A DNA stretch of 10,283 nt. Source: Physocladia obscura (taxonomy: Eukaryota; Chytridiomycota; Chytridiomycetes; Chytridiales; Chytriomycetaceae). The stretch is taken from NCBI GenBank assembly GCA_027596945.1, contig JADGJH010000549.1, positions 1 to 10,283 of the forward strand, in the 5' to 3' direction. The notes beneath the pieces were generated by a model, which did no database searches, had not been told where the DNA came from, and saw only the letters and a list, made by a program, of their open reading frames with translations. Position 1 is the stretch's first letter, and every line of letters starts with the position of its first letter. This document shows, piece after piece, positions 7,949 through 10,283 of this stretch. Made by a program: the position numbers and the translations under genes.

Positions 7949-10283
7949 ATGTATTTTACTTTCCATGTACTCCAAGTCTTGGGCAACTTGTATAAAACGA
8001 ACCGAAATTTCTTCATTTTTCTCTGTTCCCTGACAATTATCCTCGACTATTTCTTGTCAACAAAAACATCAGTCAAAGCAATCATTCTTCTAACAACAGC
8101 TCTAATACAACTAATAATCGCTGTTACTACGATGCAAAAATGTAATCTCTTAACGCCAAGCATTGAAGCAACCATGGGCAACATTATCTTCATTTTCATA
8201 ACGGCACTCCGATTTGTTCTCTTTGATATTTCGCCAGTAACAAACTGGGATTCTTTCTCATTTTTTTTTGCCGACAATATTTATCTGCAACAATCGCTTG
8301 CAACTGATATTCCACTTCTGCCTTCTGCCACAGTGGTTAAAGCTCCCAGCGAGTATTTTCGAGTCGTCTTCACAAGCGTAATCGGATATATTCTCCAGCC
8401 ACTTGCAATTCATTGTTGTTCCAGTGCACTAGTATTTATTTTCTGGTCTCTGACTGCATCGCTTGTTCGTAATGCTGATGTGGTCTACAAGTTTTTTGGC
8501 TGCATTAAACCAGTTGCACCACGCATTGCTATCGAAGAGGTTGGTGGATCTCGAATTCGAATATCATGGGCTGTAACACATGGTGGAACGGATATTGGAA
8601 ATAAAGGCAAAAAAAGGCGTGTGATCGCTGGAAATAGTGCGCGGATGAATATGGATGAATCAATACTATTTTCAGCAAATAAAATAAAACAAATACGGGT
8701 TTATAGCAGTCAAGACGGAGAAACTGCTAGTGGCAAGGACAAAGAAGGAAACGAAAGTAAGGATCCACCAGTAATTGCACCAACGAGGAAGTTTTTAGTT
8801 GAATTGGATGGTGCTATTGTTGGAGAAACAGGAAAGGTTGAAACTTGCGTTGATTTGAAGGGATTGCAAGGTAATACTGTATATAACATCCGCGTTTGGG
8901 CAGTTGCTGCAAAAAATATGAAATCTGCATCAAAAATGGTTCGCGTAAAGACTTTACCAAGCAAAGTCGATATGTTAGGTGAATCCTTGAACTTTTTTTT
9001 AAAATAAATTTTTTTGTGAACTCAAATTCCAAAAATGCCAGACACTCTCCACAAATCAACTTCAGTTCAAACAGTGGAAATCTCGCCAGCAGAATTAGAA
9101 TCAAAAGACAAAAACGAAGATACAATTGATTGTGTTAGATCCAAAGAAAAACTGGCAAAAGAAGCTCAAAAAGCAGACGAACAAGTAAAACTTGCAGAAT
9201 TGGAAGAAGAAATTCGTGCAAATGCCGAAATTGAAAGACTTCAAGCTGCAATTGAAGCAATTCATACTCTCCAGGCTGAATTTGAAAAAACTGCACAAAA
9301 TACAGCAGATGAACACATTTTTCGAATGCAGGCAATGGAAAATGAGTTGGCAAAATTGAGGGCTGAACGAAAAGCAACAGAGCCTAAAAGACTTGCAATG
9401 AAATTAGAACTTAAACGGCTGGAGGAAATGAAGCGCAGTAGTGAAAGCAAACGAAACAAAGTTGAAATCTCTTTGAGTCTCGCGAAAGCTGAACTAGAGC
9501 ATACAAAACAAGAAACCATAAATTGTGAAAAGGAAATTGAAGAACTCAAAGGAGATATAAAGCGGACTGAGATCAAAGCCAAACAAGAAGAAGTATCATT
9601 TGAAAAAAAAAGAACAGAATTGGAAAATGCCACTTCGACACTTAAAGAAGAATTGAAAGCCTTGAATATTCTCCGTACGAAAGCTAAAAAGACTGAAGAA
9701 AATGTTCGCAATCAAATCCGAATCAAAGAAGCTGTAATTGAAGGAATCGAAAAAGAGACTCTTCTCATTGGAAAACAAAATTATGGGAGGGATGATTTTG
9801 AAGAACGCGACAGGGCTCTGACGGAAGATTTAAAAATTTGGCAGGAAATCCATGACAAGCTGCAATCAGAGCATGGAAGATTTAAGACGGAATTGAAAGA
9901 AGAAAAAAGAGTCAAAGAAGTTTTACTCCAAGAGCTTTCGAGGGCCAAATCTCGACTTTCACGCGCGACTGCAATATTTCACTCACAAAATAATAATAAT
10001 GCCCTGCCAAAGTCAAAAATTCGCCTGCTCCAGCCACAGCCTACATTTTTGGAAAATTCTGGACAAAATGTGCCGCAAATACAAACTCAATTGCAGAAAG
10101 CTCAAGTAATACAAAGCCAGCAATCAAGATCATTATTGGATTTTAAACCCACAAACATTCACCATATTCCTTCTTTTGATCTAACGACACCGCATTTGCT
10201 GCCAAATTCTACAATTGGAGCAAATTTGACGTCACCACTGGTTTCTCAGCAACATTCGCCAAAGGAACCACAAGGTAATAAGA
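7949..10283 (+). CDS. Membrane-anchored FN3 and coiled-coil protein, 3' end beyond window
   Basis: Two exons are visible, 7949-8978 and 9042 to the edge, giving at least 757 codons. The N-terminus has about four hydrophobic segments (residues 21-37, 43-63, 76-94 and 138-172). One FN3 domain follows (about 188-336): PRIAIEEVGGSRIRISW, then KFLVELDGAIVGE and LQGNTVYNIRVWAVAAKN. About 70 charged residues separate its first and second halves. After the intron comes a long coiled coil (about 370-650, heptad-rich, many E/K/L), then a tail rich in Gln, Asn, Ser and Pro. The membrane, FN3, coiled-coil order resembles an uncharacterised protein of ascomycetes. The 63-nt intron (GTGAAT to TGCCAG, phase 1) restores the frame across an in-frame stop at 9005-9007. 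A donor-like GTAATA at 10275 may end exon 2. The start is the first ATG in the open stretch, and upstream stops block extension. A membrane tether or scaffold role is inference. Confidence 0.75.
8979..9041 (+). other. Intron joining FN3 and coiled-coil exons
   Basis: Donor G|GTGAAT at 8979 and acceptor AATGCCAG ending at 9041 are separated by T-rich sequence with a TGAACTCA branch-like site. The phases agree (G + AC = Asp). Without splicing the FN3 frame stops at 9007, and the coiled coil would have to start separately at the ATG at 9035. The family architecture (FN3 followed by coiled coil) favours splicing. Confidence 0.7.

Noticed and set aside
8047..8277. Minus-strand ORF of 76 codons
   Set aside because: It overlaps the hydrophobic N-terminal part of the FN3 gene in antisense and has no supporting features.
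9262..9711. Minus-strand ORF of 149 codons rich in Phe and Ser
   Set aside because: It is antisense to the long coiled coil. Glu/Lys-rich coding DNA produces Phe/Ser-rich open frames on the other strand.
9035..10283. Separate coiled-coil gene starting at the ATG at 9035
   Set aside because: The frame agrees perfectly with splicing of the FN3 exon to 9042, and FN3 followed by coiled coil is a known fungal architecture. The separate-gene model remains a weaker alternative.
1..10283. tRNA, rRNA, CRISPR array or bacterial operon features
   Set aside because: No tRNA-like cloverleaf, rRNA core sequence, regular spaced repeats or ribosome binding sites were seen. The intron-rich genes indicate a eukaryotic nucleus.

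Overview
The window looks like nuclear DNA from a fungus, probably an early-diverging or zoosporic lineage; the lineage is an inference. It is AT-rich, and every confident gene is broken by short spliceosomal introns of about 47 to 125 nt. The set combines a Kex2-type kexin, a Ste14-type methyltransferase and a membrane/FN3/coiled-coil protein of a kind I know from fungi. There are no bacterial operons, Shine-Dalgarno sites, tRNAs, rRNAs or CRISPR arrays. No single long ORF represents any of these genes, so I rebuilt them by hand from splice sites, codon phase and family alignment.

Layout. (1) Minus strand, 2441 down to the left edge: a gene I do not recognise, modelled as ten exons (534 codons so far, open at the edge). 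Its exon chain is phase-consistent but tentative. (2) Plus strand, 2527-3588: a five-exon isoprenylcysteine carboxyl methyltransferase (Ste14/ICMT family, 242 residues). It is divergent from gene 1 across 85 bp that carry a TGGAAA/TTTCCA inverted repeat. (3) Minus strand, 6277-3651: a complete five-exon kexin-like proprotein convertase (781 residues) with signal peptide, propeptide, full catalytic triad, P-domain and a C-terminal hydrophobic segment. It is convergent with ICMT, with 62 bp between the stop codons, and its fourth intron appears to be GC-AG. (4) Minus strand, 7526-6455: a three-exon nuclear-type lysine-rich protein of the SCI1-like family (322 residues). (5) A 422-bp divergent intergenic region with a TATCGATA-containing palindrome and three TCCGAA-type hexamers. 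(6) Plus strand, 7949 to the right edge: a protein with several predicted membrane segments, one FN3 domain and a long coiled coil. It runs across one intron and stays open at the edge (at least 757 codons).

How they fit together. ICMT and kexin are both secretory-pathway maturation enzymes: one methylates prenylated CAAX proteins at the ER, the other cleaves precursors after dibasic sites in the late Golgi. In yeast each is needed to mature one of the two mating pheromones. Their tail-to-tail placement here is notable, but no co-regulation can be read from the sequence. The other genes have no evident pathway link.
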